From NCBI RefSeq assembly GCF_015057245.1, contig NZ_SVET01000008.1, forward strand, positions 68,185-132,184: a stretch of DNA of 64,000 bases, read 5' to 3'. This document shows, in pieces, positions 43,632-53,103 of the stretch (the first letter of the stretch is position 1; every line of letters begins with the position of its first letter). Origin of the DNA: Pseudobutyrivibrio ruminis (GTDB taxonomy: Bacteria > Bacillota > Clostridia > Lachnospirales > Lachnospiraceae). The notes below the pieces were generated by a model. The model ran no database searches. It worked only from the letters and a program-made list of their open reading frames with translations, and was not told where the DNA came from. The position numbers and the translations under genes were made by a program.

Positions 43632-46600
43632 ATGGCGGATTATAAAGAGTTCTATGAGGCTCGAAAGGAAATCATAGACATAGTAAAAAAAGACCTTATT
43701 GGGCCTGTATATGAAGATGAAATACTGGTTGAGCGTCCTACGCAATACTATGTTATGGGAAAACTATATCCAAGAGCAAAGGATGAGCAGGATAATGAAA
43801 GCGATACAGATGAGGATGTAACAACAAACTCTGGCATGGATCAGAATACTGATTCATATGATAGTGCATTGGCATCTACAAATGTTATTGATCCAAGTAC
43901 CATGGGTGTTACTTTTACAGTTAAGCCAGGCGTTAAGCAAATAAAAGTGTCTGTAAGCTATGCACAGTATCATTCAAATACAAAGGAAGAGATAGATAAG
44001 CAAGGGCTTGATGTTAGTAAATATGAAAATGACGTGACGGATAAGACATTATTTTGGGTAAGAGAGCCGGGAAAACAAGAATATGTATTTGATATCGGAA
44101 AAGATAAAGAATACAGAATTGTTGATGAGATATATCTTAGGTCGTTCACTCACAAAACATTTGAGAGTGGGGAAACAGTTATTACCATAGTTCTCACAAA
44201 CAAGTATGTAATTGATCAGTTTGATTTTGATGAAAAGAATAATCACTCTTTATTTCAACCAGAAATTACTATCGTCTCCGATGAAATGGAAGGAAGAGTG
44301 TTTACTTCTGTCCGCAGACAAATAGAGCTTACTGATGATGAAGAACTATCAGAGCTTGATATGTTATATGCAGCTAATGGTTGCTTTGGCCAAGGGCATG
44401 GTTGTGCTGTTGAATGGGATGTAGAGAAGGTAGAACCAGACTATATTAAGAGCTCGTTTATGCCTGCATTTAATCTTCTTCAAATGAAGGCACGTCAAAT
44501 AGAGGATAACCCTGTGTTCAACATGAAATACTTACACACAGGAGATGCCGAAGAAATAATTGCTAATTTAGAGAGTTTTGTAGATGAATATAGAGACTGG
44601 ATTAATAAGCTTAAAGAATCCATTCCCAAAGAGTATGCGGAAAGTGCAAATAATAATATAAATAAGTGTCTGACTGTTTGTGCGAGAATTGAGCAAACAG
44701 TTAAGACTCTCGGAAAAAGTGCGGCGAAAAATGGAAATGCATGGAAGGCTTTTAGATATGCAAACGAAGCTATGTACATGCAAAGACGACAATCAATTAT
44801 AAAAGGTGGAAGGGAACCAAAAGATGAGAATATTAATTGGTATCCATTTCAGCTTGCATTTATGATGCTTGAAATAATGTCATTTGTAGATCCGACTGGG
44901 GATGACAGAAAGACGGTTGATTTGTTGTGGTTTCCTACTGGTGGTGGTAAAACCGAGGCATACTTAGGAATTGCTGCATTTTGTATTTTTTACAGAAGAC
45001 TAAGCCATGAAGAAGGTGTAGACGGTGTAACTGTTTTGATGAGATATACCTTACGATTGCTAACGATTCAGCAGTTTGAAAGGGCAAGTATCTTGATTTG
45101 TGCTTGCGAATTATTACGAAAGAAATATGCTTTACCGGGCAGAGAAATATCAATTGGATTATGGGTTGGAAATAAACTTACCCCAGGTACGATTGAAGTG
45201 GCAGATACTACTTTGGCAAAGTTACATAACAATGGAAATGTAGATCAAGATGAGGCGGATCCATGTCAGATAAAGATTTGTCCTTGGTGCGGTAAAAGAA
45301 TATATCCTAAGAATTATTCTATTAATGCTGCAAAAACACGTATGAACATAAAGTGTACAAATGGCGAATGCGTTTTTTCAAAAGAGGAAAGCCTGCCTAT
45401 TCATTTAATCGATGAGGAAATTTATGGACTCCGACCAACATTTATAGTTGCTACGGTGGATAAGTTTGCTCAGATTACGTTACAAGATAAACCGGCGGCG
45501 TTGTTTTCAGTCGATAAACAATGCCTTCCTCCTGAATTGATTATTCAAGATGAGCTTCATCTTATTTCTGGACCATTGGGAACAATGACTGGAATCTATG
45601 AGGCTGCAATAACAAAAATATGTGAACGTGATGGGATACCAGTAAAGGTTGTAGCTTCAACAGCAACCATTCGTAATGCGGATAAGCAGATTAGAGCTTT
45701 ATATGGAAGGAAATTTGCTCAGTTTCCGCCGCAGGGAATATGCGCAGATGATTCTTTTTTTGCTGTGAAATCAACTCCAGAGGAGAGACCGGCAAGACTA
45801 TATATGGGAGTTATGGGAGTTGGCGCGACTTTTACCACAACTCTTATAAGAGTGTATGCGGCATGGCTGTTTGCCTCCAGATATCTGATTGATAAAGGAT
45901 ATAGCGATAAAGCAATCGATAACTTCTGGACGTTAACTGGATATTTCAACAGTATTCGAGAATTGGGTGGTGCACAGACACAGGTTGTAGATGATATTCA
46001 AAGTAGATATCAATACTTAAAGGATAAGAAATTTGCGGATTTTAATCCTAAATTTACCGGAAATAATAAATATGAGTATTCTGAAGAATTAACGAGTCGA
46101 ATGACGAATGACCAGATTTCAGATATCATTCAGACTCGACTTAAGGTCCCATATACAAGTGAGCAGGGTGAAGATGTACCATTTGATTTTATACTTGCAT
46201 CAAATATGATTTCAGTCGGCGTCGACGTGGGTAGATTGGGAACGATGGTTGTTGCTGGACAACCCAAAACAAATGCTGAGTATATACAGGCTACAAGCCG
46301 TGTTGGACGTGATAATCCAGGTCTTGTGTTTATGATTTATAATGCATCTCGTTCTAGGGATAGGTCGCACTATGAACAGTTTTTAAGATATCACGCTGCA
46401 CTATACCGTTATGTAGAAGCTACAAGTTTGACACCTTTTTCAGATAGAGCCAGAGATAGGGGGCTTCATGCATTATTTGTAACGTTATGTAGATACATGT
46501 GCCCTGAGTTGCTCGAAAATGAAAATGCTTCAAGATTTGATCCGTCTCTTCCAGAAGTTAAAGAAGTTGAGGATATTATATTTAAATATGTTCAGATTGT

Positions 46601-46808
46601 TGATAAACGTGAGTTAGATAATGTCATCAAGGAAGTGAAGTTCATTGAAATGAAATGGGCAGAAGAGGCTCAAGGTGAACTGTGGTATCACAGAAAAAAG
46701 AAGAGATCTTTGTTAAAAGAAGATATCGAAGAAGATGATAGATTTAGATGTATGAATAGTATGAGAAGCGTTGAAAAACAGTCTGGATTATATTTGCTAG
46801 GAGATTAA
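43632..46808 (+). CDS. drmA: DISARM-type helicase DrmA
   Basis: A 1058-aa superfamily-2 helicase. Walker A 'LLWFPTGGGKTEAYLGIAAF' lies near residue 434, the DEAH-like motif 'IIQDELHLISGPLGTM' near 636, and motifs V/VI 'ISVGVDVGRLGTMVVAGQP' and 'YIQATSRVGRDNPG' near 860-890. A Cys4 zinc site ('CPWCGKR' and 'CTNGEC') interrupts the motor near 548. 'FPTGGGKTEAYLG' and 'QDELHLI' are typical of DrmA, the DISARM helicase that forms a DNA-gripping complex with DrmB. AGGAG precedes the ATG; drmB follows at 2 nt. Confidence 0.88.
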   Translation: MADYKEFYEARKEIIDIVKKDLIGPVYEDEILVERPTQYYVMGKLYPRAKDEQDNESDTDEDVTTNSGMDQNTDSYDSALASTNVIDPSTMGVTFTVKPGVKQIKVSVSYAQYHSNTKEEIDKQGLDVSKYENDVTDKTLFWVREPGKQEYVFDIGKDKEYRIVDEIYLRSFTHKTFESGETVITIVLTNKYVIDQFDFDEKNNHSLFQPEITIVSDEMEGRVFTSVRRQIELTDDEELSELDMLYAANGCFGQGHGCAVEWDVEKVEPDYIKSSFMPAFNLLQMKARQIEDNPVFNMKYLHTGDAEEIIANLESFVDEYRDWINKLKESIPKEYAESANNNINKCLTVCARIEQTVKTLGKSAAKNGNAWKAFRYANEAMYMQRRQSIIKGGREPKDENINWYPFQLAFMMLEIMSFVDPTGDDRKTVDLLWFPTGGGKTEAYLGIAAFCIFYRRLSHEEGVDGVTVLMRYTLRLLTIQQFERASILICACELLRKKYALPGREISIGLWVGNKLTPGTIEVADTTLAKLHNNGNVDQDEADPCQIKICPWCGKRIYPKNYSINAAKTRMNIKCTNGECVFSKEESLPIHLIDEEIYGLRPTFIVATVDKFAQITLQDKPAALFSVDKQCLPPELIIQDELHLISGPLGTMTGIYEAAITKICERDGIPVKVVASTATIRNADKQIRALYGRKFAQFPPQGICADDSFFAVKSTPEERPARLYMGVMGVGATFTTTLIRVYAAWLFASRYLIDKGYSDKAIDNFWTLTGYFNSIRELGGAQTQVVDDIQSRYQYLKDKKFADFNPKFTGNNKYEYSEELTSRMTNDQISDIIQTRLKVPYTSEQGEDVPFDFILASNMISVGVDVGRLGTMVVAGQPKTNAEYIQATSRVGRDNPGLVFMIYNASRSRDRSHYEQFLRYHAALYRYVEATSLTPFSDRARDRGLHALFVTLCRYMCPELLENENASRFDPSLPEVKEVEDIIFKYVQIVDKRELDNVIKEVKFIEMKWAEEAQGELWYHRKKKRSLLKEDIEEDDRFRCMNSMRSVEKQSGLYLLGD

Positions 46809-46810
46809 TT

Positions 46811-48670
46811 ATGAGGATTGGACCAAAAAGCGCCAAAACAAAGAAAGACGCAATAGGAAAGTTAAGGAAAACGCAATTAATTACTACATTCGCACCGGGA
46901 GCAATAGCAGATATGCCGGATTATTCTGTTATTTTGGCAGCTACTGATTATTGGAATCATTACAGCCCTGTAATACATGAACCTAACCTTGAAAGATTGC
47001 TTGGTATAAAAGGTTTTAAAGAACCATATGCCACCGATTCAGAAAACCCTAAAGGAAATCCAGACGTACCAGCATTCCGGTTTCCGAGAATGCATTTTTG
47101 TCCGAAATGTGGAGACTTGAAGGATTATAAAATGTTTGGAGATGCAAAGCATAAGAAATGTCAGTGCGGAAGACAGTTGGTTCCTTCACGTTTTGTTTGT
47201 TCATGTATCAATGGTCATCTGGAAGATTTTCCGTATAAATGGTGGGTTCACTATGGAAACTATTCGGAATGTCCCGCTGGTGATAAGTGGGATCAGATTA
47301 GTATTGAGTTCAAAAATACAACCGGCGGATTATCAAGTATTGTAATCAAGTGTAAGGCGTGCGGTAAAACCAGAACCATGGAAGGTTGCATGAGTAAGGA
47401 TGCGTTAAAGGGATATAAATGTAAAGGTAAAAGGCCATGGATAGGATTTGATAAACAGTTTGATGATGTGGAAAATTGCATGGCTCCGATGAAGACATTA
47501 CAGCGAGGGGCATCTAATGTTTATTTTAGCGTAACGCAGAGTGCGTTAACGATTCCGCCATATAGTCAAAAGATACAAAGCGATTTAAGCGATAAGTGGG
47601 AAGAAGTAAAAGGGCTGTTTGATAACAAAATGGATGATGAAAATATAAAGATAGTTCTTGGAGCATCTATATTTCGTCAAACAATACTAGAAGGAAGATA
47701 TTCTGCTGACGATTACTTCAAGGCAGCTAAGGAGCGTTATCAGATGGAAAACCCTTCAGAGGAAGTAGAGATTGAAGATAACTATACAGAGAAGAATCTT
47801 TATCTAGACGAATATGAAGCATTATGCGCAGGATATGAGCAAGATGAGGATGACGTGGAACCGGAACAATTTATTGCGGTTGAATCTGAGATTCCTGACA
47901 TCTTGGATGGATTTGTAGAATCTGTAATGCTTGTAAAAAGGCTTCGTGAAGTATTAGCTGTCAAAGGATTTAGGCGCATAACCCCAGAAAAACCACACCC
48001 AGATGATAACAGAGCTGTTGGAATGGATGGAAGGGAATATCAACCTGTTTGGAACAAACCACATGATTGGATGCCGGCAATACAGATGCGCGGTGAAGGC
48101 TTGTTCCTAAAATTCGATGAAGAAAAATTAAGAGAGTGGGAAGACAGGAATTCTGCTAGGTATGATCTAATGAAAGAACGTTTGGGAGACTACAATATTG
48201 GCAAAGGCATGATGTCGCCAAGATATGTAGTTTTGCATACATTTGCTCATCTTCTCATAAGACAGTTAACTTTAGAATGTGGTTATTCAGGAGCTGCGTT
48301 GAAGGAAAGAATTTACAGTACATTCCCAGACTCAGATAAGCCTATGGCAGGAGTGCTAATCTACACTTCTTCTTCAGATTCAGACGGTAGTCTTGGAGGA
48401 TTGGTAAGACAAGGTGAACCAGAATTGTTAGAAACAACAATTAGAAATATGTTACAGGAGGCTTCTTGGTGTTCATCGGATCCTTTATGTAGTGATTCAA
48501 CGGCTCAAGGATTCAACTCTCTGAATTACGCGGCATGTCATGCTTGTACATTATTACCGGAAACCAGCTGTGAGGCTAGAAATTGCTTGCTGGATAGAGT
48601 TTCTATAGTTGGAACCTATGATGATAGAAGTCTTGGATTTTTCGGAGAACTACTTGAGGAGGAAGAATAA
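46811..48670 (+). CDS. drmB: DISARM-type DUF1998 protein DrmB
   Basis: A 619-aa protein with N-terminal zinc sites ('FCPKCGDLKDY', 'KCQCGRQL', 'CKACGKTRTMEGC') and the C-terminal DUF1998 domain: 'HTFAHLLIRQLTLECGYSG' near residue 477, 'AGVLIYTSSSDSDGSLGGLV' and a Cys-rich end 'CHACTLLPETSCEARNCLLD'. This matches DrmB, the partner of DrmA. AGGAG and a 2-nt gap couple it to drmA, and the next gene begins directly after its stop. In described DISARM loci a phospholipase-D nuclease DrmC follows; none is seen here. Confidence 0.9.
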   Translation: MRIGPKSAKTKKDAIGKLRKTQLITTFAPGAIADMPDYSVILAATDYWNHYSPVIHEPNLERLLGIKGFKEPYATDSENPKGNPDVPAFRFPRMHFCPKCGDLKDYKMFGDAKHKKCQCGRQLVPSRFVCSCINGHLEDFPYKWWVHYGNYSECPAGDKWDQISIEFKNTTGGLSSIVIKCKACGKTRTMEGCMSKDALKGYKCKGKRPWIGFDKQFDDVENCMAPMKTLQRGASNVYFSVTQSALTIPPYSQKIQSDLSDKWEEVKGLFDNKMDDENIKIVLGASIFRQTILEGRYSADDYFKAAKERYQMENPSEEVEIEDNYTEKNLYLDEYEALCAGYEQDEDDVEPEQFIAVESEIPDILDGFVESVMLVKRLREVLAVKGFRRITPEKPHPDDNRAVGMDGREYQPVWNKPHDWMPAIQMRGEGLFLKFDEEKLREWEDRNSARYDLMKERLGDYNIGKGMMSPRYVVLHTFAHLLIRQLTLECGYSGAALKERIYSTFPDSDKPMAGVLIYTSSSDSDGSLGGLVRQGEPELLETTIRNMLQEASWCSSDPLCSDSTAQGFNSLNYAACHACTLLPETSCEARNCLLDRVSIVGTYDDRSLGFFGELLEEEE

Positions 48671-50398
48671 ATGGCTAGGATGATACCAGCTACAATAAGC
48701 CCTGATGTTAAAAGTCCAGCCGAAAGAATGATTTATAGTTGGCTGAGTGATTTAGAATGGGAAAATTGCATTGTTTTACATTCGTTGGGAATGGCTGAAC
48801 ATGTTGACAAAATATTTGGTGAAATAGATTTTGTTGTCATCGCTGATGAAGGAGTTTTATGTATAGAAGTCAAGGGCGGTATTGTTAAACGCCAAGGTGG
48901 TGATTGGCATTTTATAAATCGATACGGCAAGGATTCTACAAAGAAGGAAGGTCCTTATCAGCAAGCGCAGGGAAATGAACAATCGTTAAGATTATACTTG
49001 GAAAAAAGGCTTAAAAATAAACAAGATCCTATTTGTAGATGTGCTTATGCCAATTGCGTTATGACTCCGGATTGTGTGATTGATGCGGATGATAATATAG
49101 AAATTATACCTGAAATTACTTTTGATAAAAGAAATACAAAAGAAGATTTGCCTAAGTTTTTTGAGAAAGCTTTCAAGTATTGGAAGGATAAGACGATGGA
49201 AAAACATCATTTTTCTGGAAGACACTTGCAGGATGAGGATAAGGAACGTTTAGTAAGTATTCTTCGTGGTGACTTTGCATTTGTTCCAGCAATGTCATTA
49301 GCGTTAAAAAGAACGGATGAGATGCTGGCTTCTTTAACAGATGAGCAGTACATAATCATGCAGGGATTTCACTCAAAGAGAATGCTGGTTTCCGGTCCTG
49401 CAGGTACTGGGAAAACGATGCTGGCTATGGATCAGTGCAGAAAACTGAAGGCAGAAGGATATAACGTGTTGTATTTATGCTACAACAAATTAATTGCAAA
49501 TTATGTAAGAAAGAATTTTGAACTAGAGAAGCAGGATATAGATGTTTCTACTTTACATAGTTTTCTTATGAAGAAAACTGGTGAAACTGAAATCGAAGAT
49601 GCCAATTTCTTTACAGAGATCTTGCCTAATAAATTTATAGATGGAATTGATGCGTATATGCCAGATAATGAGAAGTATGATGTTCTGGTTGTCGATGAAG
49701 GACAAGATTTAATGAATACAGTTTCTGTCTTGTGTCTAGAAGGAATGGTAAAAGGCGGTTTGAGCAAAGGAAGATGGACTATATATTATGATAAAAATCA
49801 GAATATCTTTGGAAAATACGAAGAACTTCAGGATATTTATGATGAATTAGAAGATTATGGTGCCTCATGCTATGAGCTTTCTGTAAACTGCAGAAACACC
49901 AAGCAGATTGCAACCGGAAACTGGTATGCAACAAATATCACACAGGCTTCAATAATGAAGGCTGATGGTGAAGTGGTTGGTTATCACAAATATGATAGTA
50001 AGACTGCTGAAAAAACTGATGTTCTGAAACTTATTAGACGACTTCTTTCGGAAGGAATTAGTAGAAACGATATCGTTATTTTATCTCCATATAGAATGGA
50101 TAACGAAAATAGCTGTCTTTATAATGCATCCATTCCATCTGATATTGGTGAGATAAGATTAAATGAATTTAATAAGCTGGATAGCGATGAGTTTATAAGA
50201 TTTTACACAGTAAAGGCGTTCAAAGGCCTTGAAGCGAGAGTGATATTGTATATCGATATTGAAGGTTTTGAGGAAGATGATGAAAGATTATTAAACTATG
50301 TAGCTATGTCTAGGGCAAGAACTCTTCTTGAAGTATTCTATAGGGCGGATTTAGAAGAAGAACGCCAGAAGATGATGCTGAATAGCTATAATCTTTAA
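48671..50398 (+). CDS. NERD-domain nuclease / superfamily-1 helicase fusion
   Basis: A 575-aa protein. Residues ~10-110 match the NERD nuclease-related domain ('SPAERMIYSWLSD', 'KIFGEIDFVVI', 'VLCIEVKGGIV', giving an E-D-ExK set). The rest is a DNA helicase: Walker A 'VSGPAGTGKTMLAMDQCRKL' near 240, motif II 'DVLVVDEGQDLM' near 337, 'YTVKAFKGLEARVILYID', and 'LNYVAMSRARTLLEVFY' near 550. It begins on the base after the drmB stop with GAGGAGGAAG in drmB as ribosome site. It occupies the place drmC holds in known DISARM, and could be the effector nuclease (inference). Confidence 0.87.
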   Translation: MARMIPATISPDVKSPAERMIYSWLSDLEWENCIVLHSLGMAEHVDKIFGEIDFVVIADEGVLCIEVKGGIVKRQGGDWHFINRYGKDSTKKEGPYQQAQGNEQSLRLYLEKRLKNKQDPICRCAYANCVMTPDCVIDADDNIEIIPEITFDKRNTKEDLPKFFEKAFKYWKDKTMEKHHFSGRHLQDEDKERLVSILRGDFAFVPAMSLALKRTDEMLASLTDEQYIIMQGFHSKRMLVSGPAGTGKTMLAMDQCRKLKAEGYNVLYLCYNKLIANYVRKNFELEKQDIDVSTLHSFLMKKTGETEIEDANFFTEILPNKFIDGIDAYMPDNEKYDVLVVDEGQDLMNTVSVLCLEGMVKGGLSKGRWTIYYDKNQNIFGKYEELQDIYDELEDYGASCYELSVNCRNTKQIATGNWYATNITQASIMKADGEVVGYHKYDSKTAEKTDVLKLIRRLLSEGISRNDIVILSPYRMDNENSCLYNASIPSDIGEIRLNEFNKLDSDEFIRFYTVKAFKGLEARVILYIDIEGFEEDDERLLNYVAMSRARTLLEVFYRADLEEERQKMMLNSYNL

Positions 50399-50466
50399 AG
50401 ATTGAGCATATGTTCTGAGATTAAGTGCGTTAAAAAGATTATTTGAAGAGATAGAGGTACATACGT

Positions 50467-51267
50467 ATGAAGGTAAAAGTTGTATTACCATTTTTAAAAG
50501 AGAATGAATCAGATTTTAAAGTTCATTGTGGAAGAGGATCTACTGATACATTTTTACCTCTGCGTTTGTTTCTTCAGGATCAGTCAAAGTTTAAAATATG
50601 GCAAGAGGAACAGACACAAAAGAATTTTCAAAGAAAATATATTTTATCGCTGATCTATTGGCATAAGGATGAATGGATTTTTGCGGGTATATACGAGAGT
50701 ATTTCTGTAAAAGAAACACCAAATGGTCCGTCAAAATATAGATATGAAACAAAACTCTTAGATGTTGGAACAGACCTGATTGGTAAGATGATAATTGGGT
50801 TTAAGAAAGATTTTAGAGCGTCATATCTTTGCCTGGAAAACTATATTGATGACTTGGAAGTACTTGAAATAACAAGAGATATATGCAAGACGGAATTCCC
50901 AGGTTACGACAAAGTTAATGTTTCTTGGGAAGAATTATCTGGATTAATTGATACAGATGCTTGGAAAACGGCACTCGCAAACCAAAAAGGTGTGTATTTG
51001 ATTACTGATTCTTCTAATGGAAAAAAGTATGTTGGATCAGCTACCGGAGAAAACATGCTTTGGGGAAGATGGAAAGAGTACGTAGCAAATGGTAATGGTG
51101 GAAATATAGAGTTGAAAAATCTGGATTTCAGCTATATCCAAAAGAATTTCAGATATAGCATATTGGAGATATACAAAAGTACAACGGATGATGATTCTAT
51201 TTTACAGAGAGAATCATGGTGGAAAGAAGTTTTAATGACTAGGGAATATGGATATAACAAGAATTAA
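50467..51267 (+). CDS. GIY-YIG nuclease-domain protein
   Basis: A 266-aa protein with a C-terminal GIY-YIG domain (about 165-266): 'QKGVYLITDSSNGKKYVGSA' (GVY...YVG), the catalytic Arg in 'LWGRWKEYVAN', Glu in 'LQRESWWKEVLMT' and the final Asn in 'YGYNKN'. All five core positions look intact. The N-terminal ~160 residues form an unassigned domain with 'SLIYWHKDEWIFAGIYES'. The 68-bp gap from the NERD gene is the largest within the array. It could be an additional nuclease of the system or an independent cargo gene. Confidence 0.8.
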   Translation: MKVKVVLPFLKENESDFKVHCGRGSTDTFLPLRLFLQDQSKFKIWQEEQTQKNFQRKYILSLIYWHKDEWIFAGIYESISVKETPNGPSKYRYETKLLDVGTDLIGKMIIGFKKDFRASYLCLENYIDDLEVLEITRDICKTEFPGYDKVNVSWEELSGLIDTDAWKTALANQKGVYLITDSSNGKKYVGSATGENMLWGRWKEYVANGNGGNIELKNLDFSYIQKNFRYSILEIYKSTTDDDSILQRESWWKEVLMTREYGYNKN

Positions 51268-51284
51268 GTATTAGGGGGCACAGT

Positions 51285-51821
51285 ATGACGTGGGAAGAAT
51301 ACTACGATAAATTCTATGACTGGGCTGAAAGTACGCAAGTAAATAAGCTTTCATCTGTAGATTCTTTGGGCGCAGCTGAAGAAGTTGCAGAGGTTATGCT
51401 GGAGTTTGCTTTTAACCGGGAAGATATTGTAAATCGGATTGCAAGAAAAGCAATAGAACAGAAGCTTGTATTTTCAGCAGAGAATATAGGTGATCTCACA
51501 AATTGCATGGATGTTAATTTGCAGAACCAGTTAGCATTGCAATCTGTTCAAGCGTTTTCAAAAGACGATTTGGTTATGCTAGAAGGTCTATTAGATGACG
51601 ATGTTCTAGTTCAATTATATAAGGTAAAGGGACTACCACTTCCGGAAGTTTTTGTAGAAGATGAAACGCCGCAGATTCATGAAAAGAAAAGCAAGAAGGT
51701 TGAAAAGGGGCCAAGTAGATTCTTTGAGAAAGTTGCTATGGCATTTGCTATAGGAGAAGGCATTCGACTTGGTATCAAAGACGCAAAAGACGGCAAGAAG
51801 GATGATTGGTTCAAGTTGTAA
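51285..51821 (+). CDS. Hypothetical helical protein in the defence array
   Basis: A 178-aa protein I do not recognise. Residues 1-115 look helical and acidic ('MTWEEYYDKFYDWAESTQVN', 'LGAAEEVAEVMLEFAFNRED'); residues 128-178 are basic, with 'HEKKSKKVEKGPSRFFEKVA' and an end 'GIRLGIKDAKDGKKDDWFKL'. It starts 17 nt after the GIY-YIG gene (GGGGGCAC upstream) and 12 nt before the next small gene. No membrane segment. Possibly an adaptor; no function assigned. Confidence 0.5.
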   Translation: MTWEEYYDKFYDWAESTQVNKLSSVDSLGAAEEVAEVMLEFAFNREDIVNRIARKAIEQKLVFSAENIGDLTNCMDVNLQNQLALQSVQAFSKDDLVMLEGLLDDDVLVQLYKVKGLPLPEVFVEDETPQIHEKKSKKVEKGPSRFFEKVAMAFAIGEGIRLGIKDAKDGKKDDWFKL

Positions 51822-51833
51822 GGAGTCATGTGT

Positions 51834-52112
51834 ATGAAAATAATCTATTGGTTTTTAATGGTTCTTCCGGGAATAGCTTTTTTCTTAGATGATTTTGGTA
51901 CAGCGACAGTTCCACTGAGAATTTTTGGCGTATGCCTGATACTGATTGTTATTTATGACATTTGGAAAAACAAGGATATCTCGCAGTATATTTGTAAGAC
52001 CATATATTTTCCTTTGTTTTTGATAATATGGGTTGCAAAGATTAATAAAGAACGAAAAGCAAAGAAGAGAGCACAAAGGCTGAAATATTACAGACCTTGG
52101 TATATCTTGTAG
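51834..52112 (+). CDS. Small membrane protein in the defence array
   Basis: A 92-aa protein with hydrophobic segments at about residues 4-21, 25-42 and 54-68, and a very basic C-terminus ('KINKERKAKKRAQRLKYY'). The ATG at 51834 is chosen because AAGGAG lies 8 nt upstream, while ATG 51828 would be only 2 nt away. Membrane proteins of this type sometimes accompany effector genes, but here nothing further can be said. Confidence 0.5.
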   Translation: MKIIYWFLMVLPGIAFFLDDFGTATVPLRIFGVCLILIVIYDIWKNKDISQYICKTIYFPLFLIIWVAKINKERKAKKRAQRLKYYRPWYIL

Positions 52113-52137
52113 GTGTTGTTATTGTATAGGGGTATTT

Positions 52138-53082
52138 ATGAGTTCTATCGAGATTAAGAAGATTGGGATAACAAAACTTGATACGGAAGCTATTGTAAAT
52201 GCAGCTAATGAAGGGCTGTGGGAAGGTGGTGGAGTATGTGGAGCAATCTTCCGAGAAGCAGGATCAGCAGAATTGACAAAGGCATGCAATGCTATTGGTG
52301 GATGTAAGACGGGAAATGCGGTGATTACTTCTGGATTTAATCTTCCAGCAAAGTATGTGATTCATGCTGTTGGACCTCGGTGGACAGATGGCGAACACAA
52401 TGAGCCAAAGCTTTTATATAGTGCTTATAAGCAATCATTGCTCTTAGCGAAGGAAAAAGGATTACATTCTATTGGTTTTCCTCTTATATCTGCAGGCATT
52501 TTTGGTTATCCTTTGGATGGCGCATGGAGGAAAGCTATTCAAGCTTGCAACGATTTTATCTGTAATAATTCTGACTATGATATTACTATCATCTTCGCTG
52601 TTTTAGATGAAAAGATTCTTGCGGCTGGAGAGAAAACTCTTAAAGCTATTGTAGGAGATGAGAAGGTTGAAAATACTGTAATTCAGTGGTGCAAAAAATA
52701 TGAGGTTCTTTTTCATGCGATACATGAGGATGATGAGTTAAAGGAGTTTTTTGAAAGATATAATGTATATCAGCCACCTCAGGGACATCATGGGCTGTAT
52801 CAAATTTTACATGTTTGCATGAAAGAGGCCTATGACAGCAATGTGGTAATTACCGATTATGGTAAGGTGGTTGAAGGTGGAAAGTTTTCTGATAGAGATT
52901 TAGCCAATCCTTCAAAGGAATGGTTGACTAATCTTACGGAAAAACAAATCTTAGCTGTTATTGCATGGCACTTTAGAAGAGATCATTTTTGCGAGGGCAG
53001 TTGGATTTGTGAATCTGTTGCGGATGGCCACATGGCGTTGTTGGTTGATACGTTGTTAGAAAAATGTGAGAAACAAGACTGA
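52138..53082 (+). CDS. Macrodomain - DUF6508 fusion protein
   Basis: A 314-aa protein. Residues 1-165 form a macrodomain: 'IVNAANEGLWEGGGVCGAIF' holds the ADP-ribose-binding Asn and Gly-rich loop, and 'GFPLISAGIFGYPLDGAW' the phosphate loop. Residues 190-314 match DUF6508 ('FFERYNVYQPP', 'ITDYGKVVEGGKFSDRDLAN', 'ILAVIAWHFRRDHFCEGSW'). Macrodomains remove or bind ADP-ribose, so the protein may reverse ADP-ribosylation or sense NAD-derived signals. No partner ADP-ribosyltransferase is visible nearby. The fusion in a defence context is unusual. Confidence 0.85.
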   Translation: MSSIEIKKIGITKLDTEAIVNAANEGLWEGGGVCGAIFREAGSAELTKACNAIGGCKTGNAVITSGFNLPAKYVIHAVGPRWTDGEHNEPKLLYSAYKQSLLLAKEKGLHSIGFPLISAGIFGYPLDGAWRKAIQACNDFICNNSDYDITIIFAVLDEKILAAGEKTLKAIVGDEKVENTVIQWCKKYEVLFHAIHEDDELKEFFERYNVYQPPQGHHGLYQILHVCMKEAYDSNVVITDYGKVVEGGKFSDRDLANPSKEWLTNLTEKQILAVIAWHFRRDHFCEGSWICESVADGHMALLVDTLLEKCEKQD

Positions 53083-53103
53083 ACGCAAAGGTGGATTGGC
53101 GGA

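Noticed and set aside
33047..50398. Canonical complete DISARM
   Set aside because: DrmA- and DrmB-like proteins and a 5mC methyltransferase are present, but no phospholipase-D DrmC and no DrmE or DrmD was recognised, so only 'DISARM-like' is supported.
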